NCBI RefSeq assembly: GCF_000236685.1
Contig: NC_016633.1
Span: 2,852,001-2,916,000, forward strand
Length of the DNA stretch: 64,000 nt
Source of the DNA: Sphaerochaeta pleomorpha str. Grapes
GTDB taxonomy: Bacteria; Spirochaetota; Spirochaetia; Sphaerochaetales; Sphaerochaetaceae
Reading direction: 5' to 3'
Of the stretch, positions 1 through 9,094 are shown in pieces. The position numbers and the translations under genes are program-made. Below the pieces are notes generated by a model. That model was not told the origin of the DNA. It worked only from the letters and a program-made list of their open reading frames with translations, and made no database searches. Positions within the stretch are counted from its first letter, which is position 1, and each line of letters starts with the position of its first letter.

Positions 1-512
1 AGAATGGGATTGGAATGATAACCGAAGACCGGCGAGGAAGTGGAATTTTCCCGCTCATGAATATTTCGACAAATACTTCGATTGCATCCCTTGGTTCTTT
101 TTTGAATAAAGTCCATTTGCTCAGACACAAGGAAATGAATAAGGCTGCCGTTGAATACAATGAAGCACTCAGAACAAAAACCCCGACTATGGAGACGTTG
201 ATCCAGAACCTGTCAGGGGGTAATCAGCAGAAGGTGATTATCAGCCGGTGGCTCATGACCTTGCCAGATATCCTCATTATGGATGAACCGACAAGAGGTA
301 TCGATGTCGGTGCAAAGTATGAAATCTATACGATAATGAGCCAGCTCGTTGAGCAAGGGAAATCTATTATCATGGTTTCCTCTGAGATGCCTGAGTTGAT
401 AGGGATGTCAGACAGGATCATGGTCCTTTGTGCCGGACGGCACACTGGGACGTTGAATAAATGCGACAGTTCGCAAGAAAGTATCATGCGGCTGGCAACT
501 CAGTTCATGTAA
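1..512 (+). CDS. Sugar ABC transporter ATP-binding protein, C-terminal part
   Basis: This is the 3' end of a ribose/galactose-type (RbsA/MglA) ATPase whose start lies left of the window; codons are in frame from base 3. The visible half is the second nucleotide-binding domain. It has the pre-signature motif ITEDR, the signature LSGGNQQKV, the Walker B stretch MDEPTRGIDVG, and the degenerate switch region SSEMPEL typical of the second domain of this family. It powers uptake through the permease encoded just downstream. The substrate is inferred only as a monosaccharide. A closely related full-length copy lies at 43357-44853. Confidence 0.93.
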   Translation, partial: NGIGMITEDRRGSGIFPLMNISTNTSIASLGSFLNKVHLLRHKEMNKAAVEYNEALRTKTPTMETLIQNLSGGNQQKVIISRWLMTLPDILIMDEPTRGIDVGAKYEIYTIMSQLVEQGKSIIMVSSEMPELIGMSDRIMVLCAGRHTGTLNKCDSSQESIMRLATQFM

Positions 513-535
513 GAAAGAAGGGAGATACAGATAAC

Positions 536-1528
536 ATGGAAGCAAAGAAAGCACTGGGTACTACAAAGAAAGTAGTTAGCCAATATACGACCTGGTTTAC
601 GTTTGTCGCACTGCTCTTGGTGCTGTCGATCCTTACCAAGGGTTCTGCCTTGAAATGGAACAGTGTCAGGAATCTCCTGATTGCTGAATCCGTCCGATCG
701 TTTGCCGCCCTTGGTGTCGGTATGATCATTATCACCAAAGGTATAGACCTTTCCATAGGATATGTGGTCTGCCTTACTGCCTCTGTGGCAGCTTCGTTTG
801 CCCAGAATCCGGATTACGCCTCGGCAATCTATGCCGGGCATACCTTCCCGCTTTTTGTCCCGATTCTCGCTGCCTTGGTAGCAGGTGGCTTGTTTGGGCT
901 TTTTAACGGTTGGCTGGTTGCCTATGGTAAACTTCCTCCCTTCATTGCAACCCTGGGTTCAATGTCCATAGCAAAAGGCCTGCAGCTCATTTACACGAGA
1001 GCAGCGGTTGTCGGCTCATTGAACCAGAATTTCAAGAGCATCAGCCAGGGCAATATCGGTCCTGTTCCCAATCTCATCCTCTATGTAATCGTTGCAGCGT
1101 TCATCGTCTGGGTTTTGCTCAAACATACGCGCCAAGGTACGCATTTCTATGCAATTGGTGGAAATTCCCAGGCAGCTAGGGTTAGTGGTATCAATGTTGA
1201 ACGCAACTTGATGATGGTATATTTCTATGCAGGCATTCTCTACGGGATGGCAGGAACTTTACTTGCCTCAAGGCTTGGGCTTGCAAATTCACTGACCGCA
1301 AACGGGATGGAACTGGATGCAATCGCTGCCGTTACTGTCGGAGGTGTTTCCCAGAACGGTGGGGTCGGCTCCGTGGGTGGTATGATGATCGGTGTCTTTA
1401 CCATGGGATTGATCAACTATGGGATGTCCTTTCTGGGTGTTGACAGCTATTACCAGCAATTGGTGAAAGGGTTTATCATCATTGCCGCAGTGTATTTTGA
1501 TATGAAGAAATATGCCAGACGTGGCTAG
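536..1528 (+). CDS. Sugar ABC transporter permease (RbsC family)
   Basis: The 330-residue protein is hydrophobic throughout, with about eight to ten membrane spans, and belongs to the BPD_transp_2 (RbsC/XylH/MglC) family. The family EAA-like region around GVDLS-type motif is seen here as KGIDLSIGYV, and GGNSQAARVSGI is the conserved cytoplasmic loop. The ATG at 536 is preferred because AGAAGGGAG lies just upstream; the longer frame from 461 would overlap the ATPase gene by 52 bases. It pairs with the ATPase at 1-512. No binding-protein gene follows, so that gene may be left of the window. Confidence 0.92.
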   Translation: MEAKKALGTTKKVVSQYTTWFTFVALLLVLSILTKGSALKWNSVRNLLIAESVRSFAALGVGMIIITKGIDLSIGYVVCLTASVAASFAQNPDYASAIYAGHTFPLFVPILAALVAGGLFGLFNGWLVAYGKLPPFIATLGSMSIAKGLQLIYTRAAVVGSLNQNFKSISQGNIGPVPNLILYVIVAAFIVWVLLKHTRQGTHFYAIGGNSQAARVSGINVERNLMMVYFYAGILYGMAGTLLASRLGLANSLTANGMELDAIAAVTVGGVSQNGGVGSVGGMMIGVFTMGLINYGMSFLGVDSYYQQLVKGFIIIAAVYFDMKKYARRG

Positions 1529-1595
1529 TTGACGAAACGCAATAGGAGCAGTATATAAGCTAGTGATCCTGAACGTTGCCAAAAGGTTGTAGTAC

Positions 1596-2681
1596 ATGGA
1601 AAAGAAAGAACAAGCGACGATCAAGGATGTTGCAAAGCTAGCTGGAGTTTCGATTGCCACTGTCAGTAGGGTCCTGAATAAACTAGGGGTAGTTAATCTT
1701 GAGACTGAACAACGGGTTACTTCAGCAGTAAAAAGTTTGCATTATCAGCGAAACGCGGTTGCAAGGTCTTTGAAAATGAAGAGAACCAAGAGTATCGGGA
1801 TTATAGCCCCTGAATTGTCAAATACGTTCTTTTCGGAGATAGTCGAGCAACTGGAAAAATTGCTTGCCCCGATGGGGTATGCCTTATTGTTCTGTTCTTC
1901 GCAGAACTCTATCGAGGAGGAAAAGCGAAAGCTTTCCCTCCTTCTTGAACGAAATGTGGATGCTTTGGTAGTAATTCCCACCAGTGATGTAGGGGACCAT
2001 TTTACAAGTCCTGCACTAGGTTCAACCCCTATGGTGATGGTAGACCGGCAGATTCCCAATCTTGATTGTGATGTTGTGCTTACCGACAACCGCCTGGGCG
2101 CCTATGATATAACCTGTTCGCTTATCAGGGAAGGGTTTACTTCTATCGGGTTTCTGGGAGGGGATAGGCATGTCCATACTTCGGTGGAACGCTTGCATGG
2201 ATATTATGATGCAATGCAGGAGTTCGGTCTTCCTGTTGACCCGGAATTTATTATGCTTGGGGGAATGACCCAACAGGCAGGTTATCAGCTCATGGGGCAA
2301 GCCCTTGCAAAAGAGCATTGTCCCAAGGTTTTTTTTATGGTCAACGATATGGTTCATATTGGAGCGAGCAGTTATCTGCTTTCCGAATGCAGCCAAACAG
2401 TCCAGGATTCAATGGCCTTCTCTACATTCGATTATCTGTATTATGCCCCATTATTGAAATTCTGCCATTATGCCGTTGCCCAGCCTCTGGAAGAGATTGG
2501 CGAGGTTACTGCAAAACTTCTACTCAAGCGTATCGGTGGAGATTATTCTGACTTTCCCTGCAAGGTTGTCATCGAACCCTCAATCAGGGTCCTTACAAAC
2601 AATGGTGGTATCGTAACCGATGGTAAAGCAAGGACCACCAGCCACGGTACCACTCCCAGAATCGATAAAATCTTCAGCTAG
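1596..2681 (+). CDS. LacI-family transcriptional regulator
   Basis: The 361-residue protein has a LacI helix-turn-helix at residues 8-30 (IKDVAKLAGVSIATVSRVLN) followed by a periplasmic-binding-protein-like ligand domain (SIGIIAPELSNTFF, VMVDRQIP, DNRLGA). It lies 67 bases after the permease gene and probably controls this sugar cassette in response to the transported sugar. It is a clear paralogue of the LacI regulator at 47364-48446; the two share long identical stretches such as GIIAPELSNTFF and FCHYAV.QPLEEIG. The gene converges tail to tail with the dehydrogenase gene, three bases apart. Confidence 0.93.
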   Translation: MEKKEQATIKDVAKLAGVSIATVSRVLNKLGVVNLETEQRVTSAVKSLHYQRNAVARSLKMKRTKSIGIIAPELSNTFFSEIVEQLEKLLAPMGYALLFCSSQNSIEEEKRKLSLLLERNVDALVVIPTSDVGDHFTSPALGSTPMVMVDRQIPNLDCDVVLTDNRLGAYDITCSLIREGFTSIGFLGGDRHVHTSVERLHGYYDAMQEFGLPVDPEFIMLGGMTQQAGYQLMGQALAKEHCPKVFFMVNDMVHIGASSYLLSECSQTVQDSMAFSTFDYLYYAPLLKFCHYAVAQPLEEIGEVTAKLLLKRIGGDYSDFPCKVVIEPSIRVLTNNGGIVTDGKARTTSHGTTPRIDKIFS

Positions 2682-2684
2682 TAC

Positions 2685-3749
2685 CTATTTCAGTTCTTCA
2701 TCGAAACACACCCCGACCTTACCGCAGGCACCGCTCGCCATAAGGGCATAGGCTTCGTCCGCTTTGGTTAGGGGGAACCGATGGGTAATGAGATCTTCAG
2801 GATGGATATTCCATCTTACCAGCCGCTCTACCAAGTCTTCCATTTTCCAGATGCTGGTTACCCAGCTGCCATAGATTGTTTTCTGGTCATGGAGCATATC
2901 GGGGCTTGGATTGAAGTGAACCGTACCACCCTCTCCCACGAATGCAATTTTGCCCCATTTCCTGGTTGCCCTGATTGCCGTTGCCCGGCCATTGTCGCTT
3001 GCACTGCAGTCGAAAGCCCTCTCTACCCCATGGCCACCGGTAATTTCCTGTACCTGTCTTACATTGTCTTCCCCAGGGGTGAATACATAGTCTGCAAGGC
3101 CAAGTTTTTTAGCGAGCTCTATTCTGGTCGGCTGGCTCTCAATACCGATGAGTTTGTTTGCTCCCATTGCTTTGCAGAGCATAAGGCAGGCAAGTCCGAC
3201 AGGACCAAGGCCGACAACCAGGACCTCATCGTTTCCGCTGACCCCGACTTTCTCGATTGCTTCATATACGGTTCCAAAACCGCAGGCTACCTGTGCGCCA
3301 TCTGCATAGGAGAGCTCTTCAGGGAGTTCTACAAGGTCCTTTTCATCACAAATCATATACTCTGCCATACCACCGTCTCGCTGCCAGCCATAAGCGGCCC
3401 GTTTGGGTGACGTACAGCTGATCATGAAACCTTGACGGCATTCATGGCAAACACCACAGCCGCTGATATGGTACACGATAACCCGGTCGCCTTTCTTGAA
3501 TCGCTTCAATCCTGGGCCTTCTCCGATAATCTGACCGCAGGGTTCATGTCCGGCGATGACATCCTGGTACCCTTCAGGACCTTTCCCGACATGCTCGCGA
3601 TAGATACAGCGAATGTCACTGCCACAGATAGTGGTGCACTTGGTCTTAACCAGCACCTGACCGTAGCCGGGTGTTGGAATATCATATTCCTGGAGGGAAA
3701 CGGTACTGTTTCCGGGAAGCGTGGCCCCTAGCATTTTTTTCTTATCCAT
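2685..3749 (-). CDS. Zinc-dependent medium-chain alcohol/polyol dehydrogenase
   Basis: A 354-residue MDR-superfamily enzyme that would oxidise an alcohol or polyol with NAD(P). Catalytic zinc ligands are visible as Cys42 (ICGSD) and His68-Glu69 (AGHEP); four structural-zinc cysteines are at 98, 101, 104 and 112. The nucleotide-binding motif GLGPVGL is at 180-186. The start at 3749 has AGGATT upstream; the longer frame reaching 3914 runs into the neighbouring reductase gene and lacks family similarity. It is 19 bases downstream of the aldo-keto reductase gene and likely in one operon with it. Substrate unknown; the pair suggests a polyol or ketose interconversion. Confidence 0.9.
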   Translation of the reverse strand: MDKKKMLGATLPGNSTVSLQEYDIPTPGYGQVLVKTKCTTICGSDIRCIYREHVGKGPEGYQDVIAGHEPCGQIIGEGPGLKRFKKGDRVIVYHISGCGVCHECRQGFMISCTSPKRAAYGWQRDGGMAEYMICDEKDLVELPEELSYADGAQVACGFGTVYEAIEKVGVSGNDEVLVVGLGPVGLACLMLCKAMGANKLIGIESQPTRIELAKKLGLADYVFTPGEDNVRQVQEITGGHGVERAFDCSASDNGRATAIRATRKWGKIAFVGEGGTVHFNPSPDMLHDQKTIYGSWVTSIWKMEDLVERLVRWNIHPEDLITHRFPLTKADEAYALMASGACGKVGVCFDEELK

Positions 3750-3768
3750 CGAAATCCTCCTTTGATGG

Positions 3769-4770
3769 TTATTGCTTGTATGACTCTGGGCAAGGAATTG
3801 TCCCATCCAGATCCCATAGATCCGTCCAGTCTTTTGCTTCTTTCCACAAAAAGACCTGGCCCTTGACCAACCGGCTGTTGCAATCGGCACCCTTGAGACG
3901 TTCCACCTCCTCATTACTAAGAGGGTCTGAACAGATGCTTTCGAGGTTGCTTAACAGATTTTTTTCCTTTGTTGACTGCGGTATGGGGATTATGCCATTG
4001 GCCTGAGCCCATTTTAAGCAAATGTTTGCAGGATGACAGTGGTGAGCCTTGGCAATCTCTACAACGATTGGGTGTTCCATATCGACGGCATCGCCTTCTG
4101 TCATGTCGCGTTCCGGCCGGTTGGGGGAACCTAGCGGACAGAATCCAATAGGGATGATTCCCTCTCCTTTGACATACGAGAGGAACTCTTGTTGCTGGAA
4201 ACAGGGGTGGAGTTCCATTTCCTGGAAGGAGGGCCTAATCCTACAATCTTGTAAAAGTAGGGTGAGCTTTGCCTTGGTCATATTGCTTGTACCAATGTGC
4301 CTCACCAGCCCTAAGTCAACCAATTCTTCCATTTCTCTCCAGGTTTCCATGAATTCTTCATGGATATAGGGTCTTGCATTCTCACTTCTGCTTGTTACGT
4401 CACATTTGGGTGGATGAAAATTGGGAAAGGGCCAATGGACCAGGTAGAGGTCAAGGTACTCGAGGCCGAGGTCTTTAAGGCTTTGTCTGCATGAGGCAAG
4501 GACTTTGCCTTTCCCATGCATGTCATTCCAGAGTTTGCTGGTAATCCAGAGTTCTTCCCTGTTAACCGGAAAATCATTCAGGACTTTCCCAATCTCCTTT
4601 TCATTGCCGTACACACTTGCACAGTCAATATTCCTATATCCCAGGCGCAATGCCGTATGTACCGACTGTGCCATTTCTTCATTGCTGACGTGGTCGCTTC
4701 CGAAGGTGCCGACCCCTATTGCGGGAATCTTAGCCCCGGTGGCTTTAATACTCATCGTTGGAACGTCCAT
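3769..4770 (-). CDS. Aldo/keto reductase
   Basis: A 333-residue TIM-barrel NAD(P)H oxidoreductase. The catalytic tetrad is visible: Asp49 and Tyr54 (RNIDCASVYGNE), Lys79 (TSKLW) and His112 (LVHWPFP). The coenzyme-binding motif near the C terminus reads IPIPQSTKEKNL. The ATG at 4770 is chosen because AAGGAG lies about seven bases before it; the frame to 4800 adds ten residues without a ribosome site. First gene of a two-gene operon with the zinc dehydrogenase, divergent from the XylR-like regulator, which is the obvious candidate controller. Confidence 0.91.
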   Translation of the reverse strand: MDVPTMSIKATGAKIPAIGVGTFGSDHVSNEEMAQSVHTALRLGYRNIDCASVYGNEKEIGKVLNDFPVNREELWITSKLWNDMHGKGKVLASCRQSLKDLGLEYLDLYLVHWPFPNFHPPKCDVTSRSENARPYIHEEFMETWREMEELVDLGLVRHIGTSNMTKAKLTLLLQDCRIRPSFQEMELHPCFQQQEFLSYVKGEGIIPIGFCPLGSPNRPERDMTEGDAVDMEHPIVVEIAKAHHCHPANICLKWAQANGIIPIPQSTKEKNLLSNLESICSDPLSNEEVERLKGADCNSRLVKGQVFLWKEAKDWTDLWDLDGTIPCPESYKQ

Positions 4771-4846
4771 GGCGATTCTCCTTATAAAACAAGGATACAA
4801 CCTAGAGTTTCAGACTACAATGCTTGATGTGCGTATCATTACTACT

Positions 4847-4860
4847 GTTTTGCGCAAAAC
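4847..4860. promoter_or_regulatory. 14-bp perfect palindrome in divergent promoter region
   Basis: GTTTTGCGCAAAAC is a perfect inverted repeat between the aldo-keto reductase start (4770) and the regulator start (4885). It overlaps the proposed -35 element of the regulator gene, so it could be an autoregulatory operator or a site shared by the two divergent units. The binding protein is not known. Confidence 0.6.
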
Positions 4861-4878
4861 GCAAAGGTGTGCTATGCT
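4850..4878 (+). promoter_or_regulatory. Predicted promoter of the XylR-like regulator gene, possibly leaderless
   Basis: TTGCGC (4850-4855) and TATGCT (4873-4878) are separated by 17 bases. The ATG at 4885 begins six bases after the -10 box, where transcription would be expected to start, and there is no good Shine-Dalgarno sequence. This fits a leaderless transcript. Confidence 0.5.
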
Positions 4879-4884
4879 GATCCC

Positions 4885-6018
4885 ATGATTCAAATAGGTT
4901 TGAGACTACGGTTCCAAGATGGTTACGATATGGGTGTTGCCAATGGTGTGGTGCGATATGCAAAGAGTAAGTTCTCTTGGCAGCTCCGTGGGCAAGGCCA
5001 GTGGTTTTTCCCGCTTGATGTAGACGGGCTGAAACGATGCGATGCACTTATCGCAAGGATTGAGAACGAGGATGAGGCGCTTTTCTGTGCCAACCTGGGA
5101 ATACCGATTGTTGATATCGCAGGGGCGTGTTCCTCCAAGATTTTCAGCACGGTGAGAAATGATGATTACGCCACGGGCATAACGGCTGGAAAATATCTGA
5201 CTGCATTGGGATCTTCAAGATATGCCTGGTGCGGAGTGGACAATGTGCATTGGTCACGGGAACGGATGCTCGGGTTTTGTGCTTCCATCGGCTGGAAAGT
5301 CCAGGACCTGCCCTTGTTTTCGCGCTCTTTGGACTGGTGGCGGAAAATATATGAATCATCCACCGAATTGGATATCTGGCTGTCTTCCCTGGAGAAACCG
5401 GTATCATTGTTTTGTAGCAATGACCTGGCTGCAATGAAGGTAGAGATTGCCTGTCAGCATCTGGGCCTTCAAATTCCCTCAGAGGTGACAGTACTCGGCG
5501 TCGATGATGAAAAACTACTGTGTGAATTGGCAAGTCCCTCGATTTCCAGCATTCCTCCCAATTGCGAGATGATCGGGTTCAAGGCAGCACAAATGATCGA
5601 CACCCTCCTTGAAAACAAGAATAACGAAATTCGTATCCAGCGAATTGCCTGTGGTCCAGTATCGGAAAGGGAGAGTACCTCCCTGGTTCTCGAAACAGAT
5701 GAGGTGGTCGCAGAGGCCCTTAGGATGATTCGTTCGAAAGTATCCTCGGGAATCTGTGCGTCTGATGTCATAAACCATAGCAACGCCTGTCGGAGAACCT
5801 TGGAAACACGCTTCAAGAAAGCCCGGGGAAGGACAATCTGGGAGGAAATCACGGTACAACGGTTGGAGTTGGCCTGCAAGGTATTGCGTACAAGCAACAC
5901 CCCCATTCAGCAAATCAGTGAGGAATGTGGTTTTGGTTCACCCCAGCGCTTTTTTACCTTGTTTCGCAGGCAATATGGTACAACACCGCAGGTTTGGAGA
6001 AGCGCTCAGAAACTTTGA
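4885..6018 (+). CDS. XylR-like regulator: sugar-binding domain fused to AraC helix-turn-helix
   Basis: The 377-residue protein starts directly with a LacI/periplasmic-binding-like ligand domain (no N-terminal helix-turn-helix) and ends with an AraC-type DNA-binding domain in roughly the last 100 residues (IQQISEECGFGSPQRFFTLFR). This is the architecture of the xylose operon activator XylR. A GTG at 4867 in the same frame would add six residues but sits only at a weak upstream AAGG. Neighbours are an aldo-keto reductase/dehydrogenase pair on one side and a transaldolase-like enzyme on the other, so it probably activates pentose or related sugar metabolism. The ligand cannot be read from the sequence. 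Confidence 0.88.
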   Translation: MIQIGLRLRFQDGYDMGVANGVVRYAKSKFSWQLRGQGQWFFPLDVDGLKRCDALIARIENEDEALFCANLGIPIVDIAGACSSKIFSTVRNDDYATGITAGKYLTALGSSRYAWCGVDNVHWSRERMLGFCASIGWKVQDLPLFSRSLDWWRKIYESSTELDIWLSSLEKPVSLFCSNDLAAMKVEIACQHLGLQIPSEVTVLGVDDEKLLCELASPSISSIPPNCEMIGFKAAQMIDTLLENKNNEIRIQRIACGPVSERESTSLVLETDEVVAEALRMIRSKVSSGICASDVINHSNACRRTLETRFKKARGRTIWEEITVQRLELACKVLRTSNTPIQQISEECGFGSPQRFFTLFRRQYGTTPQVWRSAQKL

Positions 6019-6090
6019 CCCTGCAATAGACTGGCTTTGCTTGAGGAAAGCTCTTGTTTGTGACATGATAGGGTCCAAGGAGTCAATGCC

Positions 6091-6768
6091 ATGGAACTGA
6101 TGCTTGATACTGCAAATCTCAAGGATATTGCAAAGGGAATAACCACGTATCCTGTAACCGGAGTGACTACCAATCCTTCAATTATCAAGGCTGAAGGTGC
6201 CGTAGATTTTTTTGACCACCTGAAAAAGATCAGAGGGATTATCGGACGCGAACGGAGTCTCCATGTACAGGTGGTGAGCCAGCAATGTGATACCATTATT
6301 TTGGAAGCAGAGAAAATTAGGTCGATACTCGGAGAAGAAACCTTTATCAAGATTCCTGTAACAGAAGAAGGGCTCAAGGCTATCAAGATTCTTTCCAAGC
6401 AAGGGGTGAACATTACAGCGACTGCCGTATATACCACGTTGCAGGGAATCCTGGCAATGCTGAGCGGAGCCAGATATCTTGCGGTCTACTATAACCGCAT
6501 GCTCAATCTTGATATCGATGCAGCCAGGGTTATCAAGGAATTGAGTAGCCTGCTCTGGGCAAATGCAGGAAACTGCCAAGTCCTTGCTGCAAGTTTCAAA
6601 AATATCAGCGAGATAACCACTGCCTATGCAAATGGGGCTTCCTGCTGTACCGTTCCCCTCGAATTACTGACAACCGGGTTGCAGATGCCTTCCATTACCA
6701 AGGCTGTCGATGATTTCCATGCCAACTGGCAGTTGATATATGGGGATAAGACAATTTTGGATATGTGA
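6091..6768 (+). CDS. Transaldolase-like protein (fructose-6-phosphate aldolase subfamily)
   Basis: At 225 residues this is the short transaldolase/FSA form. The conserved TTNPSII motif is at 26-32, Asp6 is in place (MLDTAN), and the Schiff-base lysine is Lys87 in FIKIPVT. Such enzymes cleave or form fructose 6-phosphate or transfer dihydroxyacetone units. AAGGAG lies about nine bases before the ATG. It follows the XylR-like regulator by 72 bases and overlaps the next gene by one base (TGATG), so the hydrolase is translationally coupled to it. Whether it is an aldolase or a transaldolase cannot be decided here. Confidence 0.88.
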   Translation: MELMLDTANLKDIAKGITTYPVTGVTTNPSIIKAEGAVDFFDHLKKIRGIIGRERSLHVQVVSQQCDTIILEAEKIRSILGEETFIKIPVTEEGLKAIKILSKQGVNITATAVYTTLQGILAMLSGARYLAVYYNRMLNLDIDAARVIKELSSLLWANAGNCQVLAASFKNISEITTAYANGASCCTVPLELLTTGLQMPSITKAVDDFHANWQLIYGDKTILDM

Positions 6769-7805
6769 TGAATATCCCTTACCAGAGGTTCCTCAGGAAC
6801 ACGGTCAATAGTTTCACCGATGAAGAAGGGTTCCTTTTGCCTAGGAGGTTTTCCGACAGGCAATTGGATTCTCTCGGTACTACCCAGCTGTTTTCTTGGA
6901 TGGCTAATTCCCCTGCCGGTTGTTGCCTTGTCTTTTCCACCACCAGTGAAAATCTCACGTTCCAGTGTAAACGCTTTGTACCCACTAGTAAGAAAGCCTC
7001 CGTTCCCCTTGGCCAGAATGATGCATTGAAAGCGTATGGCAGGCCTTTTGATATGACGGACTGTTTCGATGTCTCGGTAAACGGAACGTTCCTGGCCCCA
7101 ATTCCCATTCGAAAGGGATGTATCTCTGTTTGTCTGGAAAACCCAAACCATGACCAAATCATGGTGAAACTATATTTCCCCCTGTGCCATCCTGTGCTTA
7201 TAAAAGATCTTTCCTCTGACAGGGAACTTGTCTACGTTCCAGAAAATAAGAAACGATTCTTGGCCATCGGCGATTCCATACTGCAGGGGTTCATGGCACA
7301 AAGGCCTGCCTTTGGCCTGATTCCCCTACTTGAATCACGATTGAAACTGCAAGGGATTAACCAAGGAATCTGTGGCTTTCAATACAATGAATCGATATTG
7401 GAAGGAATACAGGATTTGGGGGATTTTTCGTACATTTTGGTGGCCTTGGGTACCAATGACTGGAATTTCGATCCTGACCTCCAGTCAATCAAAGACCGGG
7501 TCTCCTCGTTTTATTCCCGACTTAGCAAGTTGTTTCCCCTCACTCCGATTGTTGTTCTTACGCCTATCTGGCGAGCTGACCTTACTGAAGCGAAAAGCTG
7601 TGGGACTTTTTCCCAGCTTTGTGAGGCAATCGCTACCGAAGCCCAACGCTATGCTGGTGTACACGTCATTGATGGGCTTGCTGTTTCCCCCCATGACAGC
7701 ACCTATTATGCAGATGGGTTTCTGCATCCAAATGCTAAGGGGTTTTCCTCTATTGCAGATTACCTTGCCCCCCAGCTGGAGCGATTCTGCAGGGACAGCA
7801 AATAA
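6768..7805 (+). CDS. SGNH/GDSL-type hydrolase
   Basis: A 345-residue esterase-like protein. The C-terminal SGNH domain shows nucleophile Ser170 in AIGDS, Asn230 in LGTND, and the Asp316-His320 pair in DGFLHPN. The first roughly 150 residues form a beta-rich accessory domain like that found ahead of SGNH domains in carbohydrate deacetylases. No signal peptide is seen, so it is probably cytoplasmic and may deacylate an imported sugar. Its start overlaps the stop of the transaldolase-like gene by one base. Confidence 0.85.
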   Translation: MNIPYQRFLRNTVNSFTDEEGFLLPRRFSDRQLDSLGTTQLFSWMANSPAGCCLVFSTTSENLTFQCKRFVPTSKKASVPLGQNDALKAYGRPFDMTDCFDVSVNGTFLAPIPIRKGCISVCLENPNHDQIMVKLYFPLCHPVLIKDLSSDRELVYVPENKKRFLAIGDSILQGFMAQRPAFGLIPLLESRLKLQGINQGICGFQYNESILEGIQDLGDFSYILVALGTNDWNFDPDLQSIKDRVSSFYSRLSKLFPLTPIVVLTPIWRADLTEAKSCGTFSQLCEAIATEAQRYAGVHVIDGLAVSPHDSTYYADGFLHPNAKGFSSIADYLAPQLERFCRDSK

Positions 7806-7839
7806 AAAAGGCAAGGCAGGTTTTGCCCTGACTTGCCTT
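7804..7839 (-). terminator. Rho-independent terminator of the aroA-ltaE-EFR1-malY operon
   Basis: A 13-bp stem with one mismatch (AAGGCAAGGCAGG at 7808-7820 against 7827-7839, loop of six) is followed on the minus strand by a T-run, read as the A-run at 7804-7809. It lies just past the stop of the C-S lyase gene and may also slow plus-strand transcripts. Confidence 0.8.
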
Positions 7840-7843
7840 GTTC

Positions 7844-9094
7844 CTATCTGGTATACGTTGTCTGCAGAAAAGCTATGGCTTGTTCAATCCGGTTGAAGGC
7901 TTTCTCGATGGAAGATCGCTGCGTCCCGTAGTTGAACCGTACAAACCCCCTATAGTCTTCTCCCCCGAACCAAGTGCCATCATTGACAGCAACCTTTGCC
8001 CTTATTCCAAAGAAACGGGAAAGGAGGCCGCCACCTGGGCTAAGCTCACTGTTGTACAGGTCAGGATTTGCTTTTGCATCGGCTTCGACCAAGGGAAGGA
8101 TTTCACTACAGTCGAGCAATGCGATAAACGAGGCTTTGGGTTTGATCAGGTGCAGTTGCGGAATCTTCTCGTTGCAGAATCCATCGATGAATGCAATATT
8201 CTTTTGCAGGTAGGGAATCAACTGCAAAAGCCAATCGTAGCCGTAGCGGTAAGCACTCATAGCGGTAGTCGTTGAAAAGAAAGAGGTTTCGGAAATGAAG
8301 AGTTGACTCATTCTTTTCTTCAAGGCTTTCCTGATTCCCTCATCCTCTATGATTGCCACTGAATAATGTTCACCTGCAATATTGAAGGTTTTCGAAGGAG
8401 CCATGCAGGTGATTGCCTTGCACCCGACATTCTGGGCGATGGGAAGCAGTGGTTGGTGTTTCCCAAAAGAAAGGTCAGCGTGAATCTCATCACAGATAAT
8501 CGTTACGTTATTGTCAGCCGCTATTCGGCAAAGTCTTTCCAGCTCCCCAGGGGAAAATTCCAGGCCTGAAGGATTATGGGGAGAGCAGAAAATCAGGAGC
8601 TTGGCTTGTTTGCAGAGTTGTTCGTATTTTTCCCAGTCGAGTGAGAACTTGTGTGCTTCTTTGTCATAGGAAAGAGGCCACCTAAGCAAAGTCCTGTCAA
8701 GGTTGTTCACTATCCGAACAAACGGTTGATAGGCGGGCATTGGCACTATGATGCCGTCTTTTTCGTCAGTGAGGATATCGGTGAGCAAGGCTATGCTGTT
8801 GAGCATTCCCATACAGATAACGACATCCTTCTCCTCGACTTCCCAGTTATGACGCTTTTTTGCCCATTCGCAGAACAATTTATTGGTTCCGCTGAAATGA
8901 GGGTATCCGTAAACTCCGCTCTTTGCAGTCTGGACGACCTGGTCCATTATCTCAGGGGCTGCTGTAAAATCCATATCGGCAACCCAGAAAGGTTCGGCAT
9001 CGCTTACCCCACAGATGCTCTTTATAGCATGTGCATCCCATTTTACAGAAAGGCTGCCTTTACGGTTCACTTCTTTATCGAAATCATATTGCAT
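7844..9094 (-). CDS. MalY/PatB-type PLP aminotransferase (C-S lyase)
   Basis: A 416-residue fold-type I PLP enzyme of the MalY/PatB (cystathionine beta-lyase-like) group. The N-terminal region has the group motif PFWVADMDF; Asn174 (SPHNPSG), Asp202 (CDEIHADL) and the PLP lysine Lys235 (MAPSKTFNIAG) are visible. It likely cleaves cystathionine or cysteine to homocysteine or pyruvate, or aminates a keto acid. Last gene of a four-gene overlapping operon; its ATG shares one base with the stop of the EFR1 gene. Confidence 0.9.
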   Translation of the reverse strand: MQYDFDKEVNRKGSLSVKWDAHAIKSICGVSDAEPFWVADMDFTAAPEIMDQVVQTAKSGVYGYPHFSGTNKLFCEWAKKRHNWEVEEKDVVICMGMLNSIALLTDILTDEKDGIIVPMPAYQPFVRIVNNLDRTLLRWPLSYDKEAHKFSLDWEKYEQLCKQAKLLIFCSPHNPSGLEFSPGELERLCRIAADNNVTIICDEIHADLSFGKHQPLLPIAQNVGCKAITCMAPSKTFNIAGEHYSVAIIEDEGIRKALKKRMSQLFISETSFFSTTTAMSAYRYGYDWLLQLIPYLQKNIAFIDGFCNEKIPQLHLIKPKASFIALLDCSEILPLVEADAKANPDLYNSELSPGGGLLSRFFGIRAKVAVNDGTWFGGEDYRGFVRFNYGTQRSSIEKAFNRIEQAIAFLQTTYTR

